A DNA stretch of 64,000 nt from Melanopsichium pennsylvanicum (lineage: Eukaryota > Basidiomycota > Ustilaginomycetes > Ustilaginales). Location: NCBI GenBank assembly GCA_900208305.1, contig OAPG01000008.1, forward strand, positions 434,001 through 498,000, read 5' to 3'. Below the pieces are notes generated by a model that had not been told where the DNA came from, did not search any database, and saw only the letters and a program-made list of their open reading frames with translations. Shown piece after piece: positions 31,201-41,800 of this stretch; position 1 is the stretch's first letter; the number at the start of each line of letters is the position of its first letter. The position numbers and the translations under genes are program-made.

Positions 31201-31924
31201 CATTCACAAGAAGCTCGAGAACGTGAAGAACCTCGTTGAAGAATCTCAACGTTTCTGGTCGACTGTCTTCGGCGGGAACTACGATTTCCTGGCTCGTTAC
31301 GCGGATGTCGAAGCCATCGCCAAGGTCAGCAAAGCTGAGGTGTACGAGCTTTTCATGAAGTTCATTCATCCCTCGAGTGGTACTCGCTCCAAGCTTTCGG
31401 TGCACCTCAACTCTACCGCGAGCCCTTCGCTCCGCTTCTCGTCCAAGGCAACAGATGCTTTGGAGGCAGCGGTGAATGCTCAAGGCCTTCCAGTGCCGAA
31501 GGAGGCCTTTGATCAACTGCGAAGCACTCAACCTGCCATCGAGAATGTGAAGGATATGGCTAGTGAAGCTATGGGTCAAAGCCCGGTGCAGATGCCTGTA
31601 GAGGCAGTCAAGCAGATGTTGGGTCTTGTCGATGCTTTGGCTGCTCAATTCCCCTACGCCGACGAAGCAAAGAAGACGGATGGCGCGGTCGAAGCAGTCA
31701 AGGTCGAAAGCAAGGTGCCAGCAGAGGAAGTCCTGGATGCGACCAGTTTCAAAGCTGCCTTGAGGCCAAGCAAAGCTGCTATTCCAGTCAAGTCTTTTGC
31801 CGAGCTGGCCCAGGATCCTTCTGAAGAAGGTGAACAGGTGGCAAAGGTGGTTCAAAGTGTGCTCAAGAATACCGCCGCTACGCCATCCAGCGTAGAGGAT
31901 GGCGAGCCCAAGGCGAACCTTTAG
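28277..31924 (+). CDS. STE23: Insulin-degrading-enzyme family M16 metalloprotease (Ste23-like), 1215 aa
   Basis: Zinc protease of the inverzincin family M16A. Yeast Ste23 is a partner of Axl1 in a-factor processing and the homologue of animal insulin-degrading enzyme. The zinc site is H-F-C-E-H (His188, Glu191, His192) with the downstream Glu in AVDSEHKKN. The flanking motifs ([40 protein letters not shown]) are diagnostic. The second half keeps the substrate-binding [9 protein letters not shown]-like block as [15 protein letters not shown]. The frame is open upstream of the first ATG (28277) but has none earlier. Residues 1-73 are Arg/Ser/Pro-rich with few acids, like a mitochondrial presequence, and a second ATG at 28496 would give a cytosolic 1142-aa form. 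The C-terminal 110 residues are Ala/Glu/Val-rich and outside the family core. Confidence 0.93.
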   Translation: [1215 protein letters not shown]

Positions 31925-32295
31925 ACTGCATTATAAAATAATTTATGTAAACTAGATTAGATACATATGCCCAGATCGTTCCCCACTCCAGATAAGTCAC
32001 ACAGTGAAGCATCGATGACTGATTGGAAAAGGTTTGCTGTTGTGTGACGATCAAGGTCAATGTTACATACTACGACGTGTGATGAAATGTGCGGATTTGT
32101 GCTCAGAGGATCTTGCATGAACCTAAGCACGCCGCCGGCTATGGATTTGGCGTGACCCGGACATAAAGGCGCGCAGTTCTACACCCAGCTTTTCTACTTG
32201 TCCTTCTTCTCCACCGACTTCCACATGGCTTTCAAGGTCATAGCTAAAGGTCCGGCGTCTGCCCATGCTGGATTGATTACGAACTTCGGGTTGCG
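31925..32295. other. Intergenic between protease and Nudix gene
   Basis: 371 bp holding the protease 3' flank and Nudix promoter. Nothing else recognised. Confidence 0.5.
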
Positions 32296-33090
32296 ATGGA
32301 GGTGCAAGGCTGTGTCGTCGAACGCTTTGCAGGGGATCAACTACCAGAGAGCTTCGAATGGTATTTCGACCATGACCAACACCAAATCTATTCCAAGTCT
32401 AAGTCTCGAGATTCTGCTCCTTCGCAGCTTGTGAAAGTGCCGACTGATCATAGCGATACTGATGGAATGTATACGCATACGCTGCTGTTCGCAACCCACG
32501 TTCATTTTCCTTCTGTCTCGGGAAGCTATAACGAGCCACGCCAAATTTTAACAAATCTTCTTCTGGGCAAGAAACTTCGAGGTTTTGGCAAAGGATCTAT
32601 CAACGGTATTGGTGGCAAGATTCTGTCTGACGAAACAGCTCGTGAATCGATCATCCGCGAAACTTGGGAAGAAGTAGGTTTCCGTCTCCAAGCACAACAA
32701 GTCACGTTTGTCGGTCGTGTCCGTATCAGCGTAGATCAAGGCGAGAAGGTTCATATCGCAGTGTATACGGCAAGGTTGACGAATCAACAGCGAAAACTTG
32801 TCAGCAATTCGGACGAAATTCAAGTCATTTGGCATTCACTACTACTGGAGGATCGCACTTTGCAGCCAGACTTGTTCGATGCAGTTAACCTCGAGGGTTC
32901 GATGAGACCGGAACACAAGGTATACCTGTCTTTGCTACTTCGCCATCAATCGGAGAGAGATACAGGAGGACTAGTGAAAGGCATGTTGCTTGATGTGGAT
33001 ATCAAATTCCATTCAGAACTTAAGAAAGAGACGTTGGGCGGTGAGGAGCGGCCAGAGAATCATCGAGAGTTGCGTCGGTGGGAGATGTAA
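32296..33090 (+). CDS. MTH1-like Nudix hydrolase, 264 aa before a probable 3' intron
   Basis: Nudix pyrophosphatase. The box GX5EX7REUXEEXGU is present as GKILSDETARESIIRETWEE followed by VGF, with Thr at the usually hydrophobic U position. It is preceded by GFGKGSINGIGGK, which matches MTH1-type 8-oxo-dGTP hydrolases (GFGxGxWNGxGGK). Likely role: sanitation of oxidised nucleotides or a related NDP-X. The N-terminal 55 residues are longer than in human MTH1 (156 aa). The stop at 33088 overlaps a consensus donor: GAT followed by GTAAGT at 33087. A branch-like TTAAC and several AGs follow, so the annotated stop is probably intronic and the protein may continue to 33246. Confidence 0.82.
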   Translation: MEVQGCVVERFAGDQLPESFEWYFDHDQHQIYSKSKSRDSAPSQLVKVPTDHSDTDGMYTHTLLFATHVHFPSVSGSYNEPRQILTNLLLGKKLRGFGKGSINGIGGKILSDETARESIIRETWEEVGFRLQAQQVTFVGRVRISVDQGEKVHIAVYTARLTNQQRKLVSNSDEIQVIWHSLLLEDRTLQPDLFDAVNLEGSMRPEHKVYLSLLLRHQSERDTGGLVKGMLLDVDIKFHSELKKETLGGEERPENHRELRRWEM

Positions 33091-33246
33091 GTATTCCACT
33101 TGCCAATGGCGAACATTATTAACAGCATAGCACAGACTAGAGAGCAAGATAAGGATCTGGAGAATTCAGGAGCACACGACGACGACAACGATACACCGAG
33201 CTCGGAAAGTAGCTATGCAACATTCGCTCATCGAGACTATAGCTAG
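33087..33246 (+). other. Probable terminal intron and last exon of the Nudix gene
   Basis: Donor GTAAGT at 33087 overlaps the in-frame TAA. Acceptors at 33125 (39-nt intron) or 33140 (54-nt intron) both lead into the same open frame of about 34-39 codons, acidic and Ser-rich, ending in TAG at 33244-33246. The acceptor at 33135 gives another open frame to 33253. The TTAAC branch-like site at about 33118 favours 33135 or 33140. Splice signals are seen; the choice is inference. Confidence 0.45.
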
Positions 33247-33253
33247 ATATTGA

Positions 33254-33975
33254 CATGGTGCGCTGTATTGATGAATTTCACAGTATGGTACATGCTCGAA
33301 GCAACAATTTAGACCACCCTTCAACAATGGCCGCAACACCTCCGCCCTTTGGACCTACTTGCGCAACAGCTTGCTGAGGAACAGCTTCAACTAACCTTTT
33401 GCACCGGGAACAATGCATCACACTTGCTGACGCTTACATCCAAACTGGGAAGGCTACAGCATTCTCGCATCTTTGACACGCTGTCTTGGCATTTCTGATG
33501 CACTTTAATTGCCAAAATTTTTTTCCAGGTTCTCTTTTCTTTGTTGTGCTTTGCTGAGTGTGCTTATTTGTCGCCAGCGAGCAAAGCGAATGGCGGGCGA
33601 TACCATTCTTGCCCGATCAGAACTTTCGATCAGATTAGAGAAATCGTTGGTAAAGATTTGCAGATTCTGTGACTTTGGCTTTTTTTAGTCTGACGCGTTG
33701 AGCCGGAGGAGCTTGACTTAGTGTGTGTTGGGGAGAGACGCCTGCAGGTTCGCTACCGCTCTCACACCGACGTCACTTCCTTCTCTTCAGCGAGCCTTGA
33801 TCGCGCGGAAGGATGCTGGCAGCAAAGACTTCAATAGGACTAAGAATTTGGATAAGATCAACAATGGATTTGTCCGCTTTCCGGTATCTCAGAATTGCGG
33901 AATTGATAAGCTTGAACCGGGTCTCTTCGTCCATTGGGTAGAAGCAGCCATTTGCTGCTGGGGAAAAGGGGCTTC
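33254..33975. other. Intergenic, no supported gene
   Basis: About 720 bp after the Nudix gene. Only short open frames; one 46-codon minus-strand frame is discussed among the rejected items. Confidence 0.4.
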
Positions 33976-35294
33976 TTAACTAACCAGCTCAAGCGTGCGT
34001 ATTTGGCCGGATAATCGAGAGCCAGGCTGTGCTGCATTTGCTGCGACATTGGGAGAAGAGCCGCTGCCTTCGCTTGGATCGTTTGCGTCGGAAATGTTGT
34101 CGTCATTAGGATCATCAGGGACGTCGAATTCTTCGCTCAATTATGGTTGGTGCTCTCAAGCTTCTTGATGAATCTCCTCACCAATTTGCAGGACTACTTT
34201 ATTTGGCTGGAATTCAGTCTTCATCTTGGTAATGGCTATGATAGTGATCATGTCGCAGATGCTCGGATACTGTTGTCCGTGCCCCTTTTCAAAGTCGTAT
34301 TTGCCAGGTTTAAAGATGAAAAAGGATGCAGAATCGCCTCTTGATTCTGCAGACCAATGTATTTCTAAAATGACTGCAACAGTATTAGAGGTAACCATAC
34401 CATAAATTTGTAGGTGATGAGCCATGTATCGCCATTCTTGTGCAATGTCTTCACAGACATAGCGTAACCGCGGGCTAATACCGAGCCCTTTGGCGTGAAA
34501 AAGAGCAAAAAAAGTCAGCTCGAATTAGCAGCCTTCCTTGTCTTGCTTGCTCTTGCAGCTCCGAGTCGAACCAGCTGGCATTCACTTTTTCCAAACTCTC
34601 GCATAGTATCGCCTGATTGCTAAACATAGAGGTGAGATCCAAGCAATGTTCTGCACAGAATCCCTTGGCATCTTGCATTGGGTTAATGTGACGGGGAGCA
34701 AGCGGTGGCGACGGTGCACCACCAATTTGGAGCGGTCTGACCACAGGATTCAGTAGAGCTGTCTTGGGCGCCTCGATCAAAAATTTCGTGGCTTCGGTGA
34801 TCACTTCATGGGTGAACTCCTCAAGAGTGAGTTTGAGATTATCGCTGCGATGCAGATTTTGCCTAAACAAATTGGATATTGGGATCATGTTGGGATTATG
34901 GCCCACTGAAAGACTGGTGACAGGAATATGTTGCAGCAGAGTCTAGGAAGAGGGGTAAGTTCGTTGAAGTAGGCTGATAATGTTGTTGGACATGACGAGC
35001 ATGGTGTCCAGGCTGTATGCATTGACCTCGACTCCATTGTTTTTCAGAAGAGAGCCAATGAGATTGCTGTTGTTATCTGATGGCGCTAATCCGTTACACG
35101 CTGGAGCGTCTCCGGATATTGATCATCAATTCAATGTCAATGGTCAGCCGGTTGGTATTAGAAGATGGTGAGAAATTAGCTTGGTTGGAGCAAGGCAATG
35201 GGGGAGCACAGCAATGTGCCTCGTGTCTGAAGGCGGTGTGTTAATCTAACTTACCTCGAGCCGGTATATGCACGTACAGAACACGTGTTTTCAT
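33976..35294 (-). pseudogene. Unrecognised multi-exon gene or pseudogene
   Basis: No family recognised. A coherent minus-strand model can be read. A short exon starts at ATG 35294 (MKTRVLYVHIPAR) and ends at a GTAAGT donor (35254). After an acceptor at 35110, in phase, comes an open stretch to an in-frame TAG (34943-34945). The same frame then stays open from 34942 to an A7 run on the plus strand (34507-34513). Dropping one base there joins it to a second long open frame that continues to 34156. A GTGAGG donor (34181) and a 51-nt intron (34131-34181) remove the stops at 34156 and 34143 and join, in phase, an acidic tail (EFDVPDDPNDDNISDAND) ending at TAA 33976-33978. The TAG and the A7 shift may be real lesions, sequencing errors, or further introns. 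Confidence 0.45.
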
Positions 35295-35371
35295 AAAGAT
35301 CCTTTCTCTTACTGCTGATTCTTCTTTGGCGCCTGTTCTTGACTCAAAAGCACGAATGATAGTGTTGATTC

Positions 35372-36727
35372 TCACTTGCTGGTTCCACAGCAGTCTCTCA
35401 CTTCGGCCCACTGCCTCTGCACGTCGGCAACATACTTTTCAAGTGGTAGATCCTCCCGGTCCAGTCCCATCGGCTGACCTAACCTTGCTGCGAAACTGTC
35501 CACACCGTAGAGCATGCTCGTCACCAGCCCAACAATCGCCATTCCCATCCACCATCTTTCGCTGTGTAATCTTTGTACCACCACAACAGGTAGAAGTACC
35601 GTATGTATAGTGAGTAAGCGCAAAAAATGTTTGCTGACAGCATGCGGGATAGGTGTATCCCGTACTCGTTCAAGTTCCGTCATGTGCAATGAGAGCGAGT
35701 TGACTAGACCTATGGAGTGGGCATAAATTGGTCCGCTGAGTACAGTCGACTCATGAAAATGATCGAGATGCTGCTGAAGTAGAACAAGCGAGGCAAGAGC
35801 GAGGTTGACAGAGGAAGCGTTGGAATGGGCGAGAGATTGAATGATGTGAGGTGAATTGAGGTTGGCCATTTGCTTGCGCTTTTCTTCTTCACTTGCTTTG
35901 TTCGGGGATGTACGCGCAGCAGGATCCGCATTTTGCCTGTTCACAGCAGCAACCAAAGCGGGTGGCAGTAAACTGATCAAGTCGTCTCTGAGCAATCCTG
36001 TCAATTCGGAGCTGCTGCTGCGGAGACTCAGAGGTATCCCACGCATCTCGTGCATCAAGCTTATGCTGAAGAAGGGGATGCTCGCTAGAGTAGCTTCCGC
36101 TTCCCTCCGTCTGCCCTGTGCTTGCGCAAAGTCGGCCAAACTTTTTGTCGCCGCCGTATTGTCGTCGTTGCCCTGAAGAGGAGCGGAGAGCAGAGACGGG
36201 CTTAGCAGGCGTAATAAGGACCTACTCGTAGCCAAAACGTCGCTCCACTTTCTCCTAGCGGTACTCCATCTCTCCATCGCACTGTTACTTCTGAACGCCA
36301 ACAGCAAACCGGTGACAGTGCTCAAACTTGTCATCACTCTATACGCTGCCCATTCCGCGTCTTTCCACATCGCATCAGGATCGATCCCACTTTCATTTTG
36401 ATCGAGGTTTGAAGGCAGAAAAGACGAGTGCAGAGATGTTCGTGCTTGTTCAGGCCATGTAGGGAACCTTCCGGTTGCTGTCGCTGTTTTGAGGATCAGA
36501 AGGAGAAATAGCCACACGAGCGATAGGAGCGTTGGTCGGAGGGCGTCTCGAAGCACGGATTGTATTTGTCCTTGGACCAACTTGATCATGATGGTTCCTT
36601 GATTGGGTTTCTGAGGGGAAGAGCGCAGTTGTTGAGCATGAGAGCGGTACGAGGGGGAGAAGACGAATCGAGACCGTGCCCAAAATGACTCTTTCTGACA
36701 TGAAGGCCCACAGCTTGGATCCTCCAT
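35372..36727 (-). CDS. Bestrophin-like (RFP-TM / UPF0187) anion channel, 451 aa
   Basis: Integral membrane protein of the bestrophin/YneE family, chloride- or anion-conducting channels. A hydrophobic segment (SLVWLFLLLILKTATA) lies about residues 64-80. The family signature GLLLAFRSNSAMERWSTARRKWSDV follows: the aromatic/Arg-rich FRxNxAxxRWxxAR block. A second pair of hydrophobic segments near the C-terminus (LLTIHTVLLPVVVV, MGMAIVGLVTSMLYGVDSFA) completes the topology. An alternative start at 36589 (MIKLVQGQ) would drop 46 Ser/Arg-rich residues and may be the real one. Fungal members are common but poorly characterised. Confidence 0.8.
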   Translation of the reverse strand: MEDPSCGPSCQKESFWARSRFVFSPSYRSHAQQLRSSPQKPNQGTIMIKLVQGQIQSVLRDALRPTLLSLVWLFLLLILKTATATGRFPTWPEQARTSLHSSFLPSNLDQNESGIDPDAMWKDAEWAAYRVMTSLSTVTGLLLAFRSNSAMERWSTARRKWSDVLATSRSLLRLLSPSLLSAPLQGNDDNTAATKSLADFAQAQGRRREAEATLASIPFFSISLMHEMRGIPLSLRSSSSELTGLLRDDLISLLPPALVAAVNRQNADPAARTSPNKASEEEKRKQMANLNSPHIIQSLAHSNASSVNLALASLVLLQQHLDHFHESTVLSGPIYAHSIGLVNSLSLHMTELERVRDTPIPHAVSKHFLRLLTIHTVLLPVVVVQRLHSERWWMGMAIVGLVTSMLYGVDSFAARLGQPMGLDREDLPLEKYVADVQRQWAEVRDCCGTSK

Positions 36728-38880
36728 CCGTTGAAATCTTCACAGCGTGTAAGGTCACACAACTTTATCAAAATCATAGCATTGAGAATCAAAATCCACA
36801 GGTTTCTGATCCGATGACGAACACACGCACGCATGCAAAGCATGCACTTCCTCCCGGCGGACGGTGAATCTCGCAGCTGTCAGTACGCAATCTTGCAGCT
36901 CATCCACATTCTGCAAAAATGCAGTGCAACAAGTTCCTAACAATCGGTGCGTGAAAAAAGCATTTCTTTTGCGAAATTCTTGTTTCTCTATTGTGATGAA
37001 ATGTGAGCAACGAAAGTAACACTGCATACCATCCGGTAGCTCATGGCCGAAAAGCAGAGTGCGGTGGGCCTCACTCTTTGTAGAAGGCCGGGCTTTTCAT
37101 TTGCGGCAAATCTTGGTTTTAATGAGGTTTCAATCATCGTCGTGCCTGACTGACACCACGATCGACATTGGCGCCGAAACTCATCCTCGACGTTTGGAAT
37201 GTCTTCATTAGGACACCAGTGCGCGCGAGAATAGACCAGGGGCATGCCGAGCAATTGCTGCGACTCTGAGTTGGGCGCGCGGATGCGACTCTGACTTCAT
37301 GGGAAAACGAGCGTGTTGAAAGGGTGCAAGCTTGCCCAAATTTTGTACTCGTATTACCAAACACTTTTCGCTCACGCGAGCGTTCCATCATTTTGACGAG
37401 ATGATGTTGGATGACAGCCGAGAAGTTTTGCGCTGACGCAGAAACTCGGCATCGGCTTTGACTGCCCTCTCACCAAATCAGTGTACTCTGCACCTCGTAG
37501 AGTAAAGTCCACTGATCAAATTTAAATTTACTGTACCGGCTCTAGCGGCAGTGAATCGCATTCCTGTTCACGAAGATGCATCCCATCCTTGGTCATGCCG
37601 CGCGTCGACGTTCGTGCAATACAATACACACGTATGTACCGTACAGTAGATGATGAGGAGTTGTCCCTGCGTTCTTGAGGCGGTGGCGATGTCAAGCCAC
37701 GAAAATCTTTCAGTCAGCTCGTCAAGCCCAGTAACGAGGATCCTTGACAATGGCTGGTGTTATATATTGCGTTCGAGCTTTGACCTGTTCCCAAATGAAA
37801 TCAAGTCGCCGCGGCTGGTGGGGTGACGATGAAAGCGAAATGAGCTCAAGTACCGGAGTGACTCCTCCCTCCTTTGCCCGGACTTCAATCACTGCGGATG
37901 CATCGGCAGTCTCCGAAGCTTTCTGGACACTATAGAGTCAAAAATTCGTTCGCAAATCGCTAGAAGAGAATCAAGGATGAGCGATGACAGAAATACAGTA
38001 AATTTACTCTTACCCACACACATAATCCGGCATCGTGTGGGCCAAATAAAACTTGTCGTAGACTAGAATTGAAATGCATACCAGAGCTTCTTACTGCATG
38101 GGTCTTTTGTTTTATGCTAAAGTTCGGAGGGCAAGTGCAGAAAGTACGCGCTGGCCAACACCACTTCCTATATGGCAAATTACCGTTTCACTGTCACAGA
38201 CAAACTCATGCATGAAGTCATGCAATCCATTCACATTGCTGCCTCATATGGACAAAGACCGAACTCACCGAAGCGGGGTTACCGCACTTCTCAAGGTTAA
38301 AGGTTGAGTCTAATCCCGAAGTTGAAGTCAAGGTCCTGAACACTGTAGTTCGTCGCAGTGTCAGCCTCTTGAGCTACTGTAACTTGAGTTTTGCGCAAGC
38401 TGTTCAAGATCGCGGTTGCCCCGGAGTCGTGAGCTTTCCACATTTCGCAAAACACCTACTTCCAGCTCCAAGCCCTCGTTCTGTTCATCAAAGCATTTCC
38501 ATCCCGCCCTGCATCCTCCCGTCCTTCTTCAACCGCACACTCAAAAACATATCTCTTCACAGTGAGCATCGACACGACTTGGTCATTACCTCATCCGTAC
38601 TACACTCTGCTCGACAATAGCGTGGATGATCAATCGTATTGGTACGAATCGAGACAACCTCGTCATCTTCCAGACACGACTGCAACGCAAGATTTGCCAC
38701 CTTTGACGGATGACCTCCGCTCAGTTCATAGAACGCGCTCTCTTATCATCAACTCTTCACGACGCATCGATCCTAGGCTTGTGAGCTTTGAAGCTTGTCA
38801 GCTTTTTCGAAGGTCAACGGAAGCTGCCCAACCAGCAATCACGTCAGCTGCGGCTGAGCGTCTTACAGGTACAATTGACG
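36728..38880. other. Long intergenic region, bestrophin and PH-gene promoters
   Basis: About 2.1 kb between divergent genes. AT-rich, with four TAC[A/T]GTA copies clustered at 37529, 37642, 37994 and 38375, and a CATGC-rich patch near 36826-36845. No coding frame is convincing; the frame of the next gene is open upstream of its ATG from 38788 but without a start codon. Confidence 0.5.
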
Positions 38881-41800
38881 ATGGCCTCATCTAAGGCTGA
38901 TTATGTCGATACCGGCACCATACCAGCCTCAGCGCTTCTTGCAACATCAACACCAAACTCATCGGCTGCCTTCCGACCCGACGCACAGGCACGCAAATCG
39001 AATCGGTCTCGTACCTCCAATTTTCTCAGCAACACTCTTCTTCGACCTAGAGGCAAGTCGGTCTCACACACACTTGCTGATGACTGGGGCCGTCCCGTCG
39101 GAGGAAGCGAGGGACTTGGATGCATCTACACTTCTTCTATGAATCCTCGCGAGAGGAGTCAGGTCCTCCGTAGTGTCACTCACCTGACCAAAGACAGCGC
39201 TGACGACGTTTTCGGTGCTGCCGCCGAAGCTTTCTCTGGCAACGCAACTCCATCTGTCGCACCACGAAATCGCTTCTTCACTGGTTTCCGTGCTGAAAGC
39301 TTCACCAACGTTCGTGATGCTACCGCTTTCAAGGCACCGCCTATTTATCAAACTGACGCAGCATGGCCTGAACCTCGAAGAGGAAGCGAAGGAAGCGTCG
39401 TTTCTCACATCTGTCATCCACGTCAAGAGCGTGGTTCATTCACACAGTCTAGCTCCACCTCAAGCCGCCAACCCTCCTACTTTAGCTCAGGCGCAAGCTC
39501 CTCTGCATCTGGCTCGGCCACTTCGAGCGGCAGTGCTTCGGTCGCTACCAGTCCGGATCCTAGACCTGCGTTAGGACAGCGGCGAAAGTCCCACCAACGA
39601 AGTTCAAGCCAATTCAGCGCAACGGCCCGACAAGCCTTTTGTTCTTCACGATCGTTTCTGGGACCGCACGAAAACAACATTTCCGAAGACGCTGATGCTG
39701 CTCACGCATCAAAAATTGGCTATTCTACCGCTGCTGAAAGCAAGGACGAAGCGACCGGAAAAGGCAAACAGATGACAGACAGCATTGACGTTGCTGAGTC
39801 GCTTCCGAATCCATCGTATTTCAATCGTGCTGATCACGGGCTATATGAAGCTATTACCAGTGCTTCAGCAAGGAGCGATGATGACGACCGCGATGCAGAT
39901 CCAGTGCGAGGTGGAGGCAACAGTGGTTCACGATCTGAAGTTGCTCAAACGAAAGAAACAGCTTCGATTGAAAGTAGTGACGGAAGTCGTCCGATCGGCA
40001 AAACAAATCCGGCCTGTTTGTCAGATCGCCGTACAATTTCAATTCTGGGCGATCCGCCGGCAGTCGAGGCGAGCCTGAACAAAATCCGCCCCGAACTGCC
40101 CTTTCAAATTTCGAAAGCTTCAAAATCGCAAGTGCTTCTCGGGCAGCATTATTTAGAAATGCAACTTGGCCAAAGCCCAATCCAAAGCGTCAGTAATCAA
40201 GCTGGAGCTGCAAATTCCGCACCGGCATGTGCAGCGTCAGCGTCAGCAGCAGCCTCTCCATTCTCTGTCTCGCGTGCAGACGCTTCTGTCCCAACATCTT
40301 GTACTGCTTCTGCTGCAGCTGAGAAGTGTGACGATGATGCACTCTCACTTGCGCTTTCCACCCCTTCTCCACCCACACATCTGCTTCCTTCCTCATCCTC
40401 TGCATCTGCAGTGGAGGCCGAAGAGTTGGCGGCTCAAAGGCCGCCGAGCAGCAGCAGCCAGATTCTATCTCAGCCTGAGTCGATTTCCCACTCCCAATCG
40501 CAGTCCCTTTCCGAGTCGCAATCGCAGTCTGAGCCCTCGTCGCTTGGCGTTTCCTCTTCGCATGTCGAATCGTCCACTCTTGTCCGTTCTGCAGTGCTTT
40601 CTGTCGTGCCGTCTTACCCCACTGCTCCGTCTACGCCCTGGTCCACTTCGGCTTCGAATTCCGTCGTTGCCTTTGACACTTTCTCCCCTTCCCTTTCCAC
40701 CACCCTCTCTGTCTCTCGTACACCTTCTCATCCCAGCGTTGGCCTGGATCCGTCTCCATCACCCAACATCATCAACAACATCGCCGCCACTACTGCTGCG
40801 AAGACCCCTCCACAGAGCACGTCCAAGCTTGCGAGCGTACAAAGCTCGGCCTCAACGACAAGTCAGCTCGATACTCCCACTCCGTCAGCATTCGTACCTG
40901 TTACGGGCACCTCCCAGCATGTCTCTGCTCTCTCCGCCGTCCTGATAGAGAACCACGAAAACAACCCAGCGAAGCGATCCGAGTCTAAACCGACCGCTTC
41001 TGCGTGTGCTTCAGCCAGCAACAGCGACCGTTGCGTGCCTCCTACAACTCCTCCTAATTCCTCAGGCCCGTGTCTTTCTTCACGCTCGTCCAACAGCGGC
41101 GTACCAGGCACTCGTTCCGCGATCGAAGCTACATCCAGGAGTATTCCCTTCCTGCTCACATCCAAATTACACGGAAAAGTTTCGAGCCCAGACAGCCGTC
41201 GTCGTATTAGCACCGATTCTGCTCTTCCGCCCGTCAGCGCCCTCTTTCCTCGCACATCAGTTGCATCGACAAGTCCAGGCTCGCGAACAGTCGAGCGAAC
41301 CAGATCATCAACAGGTCGAGTCTCGTTCGATCTTCGACAGATTTCCATCTTCGGCGGCTCTCCCGGCAAGATGTCTTCAAACAACGCAAGGTCTTCTTTC
41401 GCAAGTATCGGGAATGACCAGTCTTTCTACGCAGCTGACACACATGGAACTCGACAAGCTTCGTCACCGCCAGGCACCACCTCAAAATTTTTCTCCCGCA
41501 TTAGTCTACCTGGCAGCAATCGTAAAAGTAGCGTCGCAAACGACCCGTCGCCCTCGACTCCCGACTCCAAGTCACGGTCTCGATTCGTCAGCTTCGGACG
41601 ACTTGGTCGAGGTAACGGCGACAAGACATCACCAAACGGATCCCCAGGCTTGCGCGATTCAATGCAGACCTGGGCCTCTGCTTCCACAGACGTTCTTCCC
41701 CGAGGCTCTCCCCAGGGTCGTAACAGTCTCGCGATTGCTCGCGAAGAAGCTACACTTCCTCGCAAGAGTCTTCACCTGCCTCGCACTAACCTGATCAACC

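Noticed and set aside
33278..33418. A 46-codon minus-strand frame starting MHCSRCKRLVEAVPQQ
   Set aside because: Protein-like with one CxxC, and a GTAAGC lies just upstream, but it is short, lies next to the Nudix 3' end and no consistent upstream exon was found.
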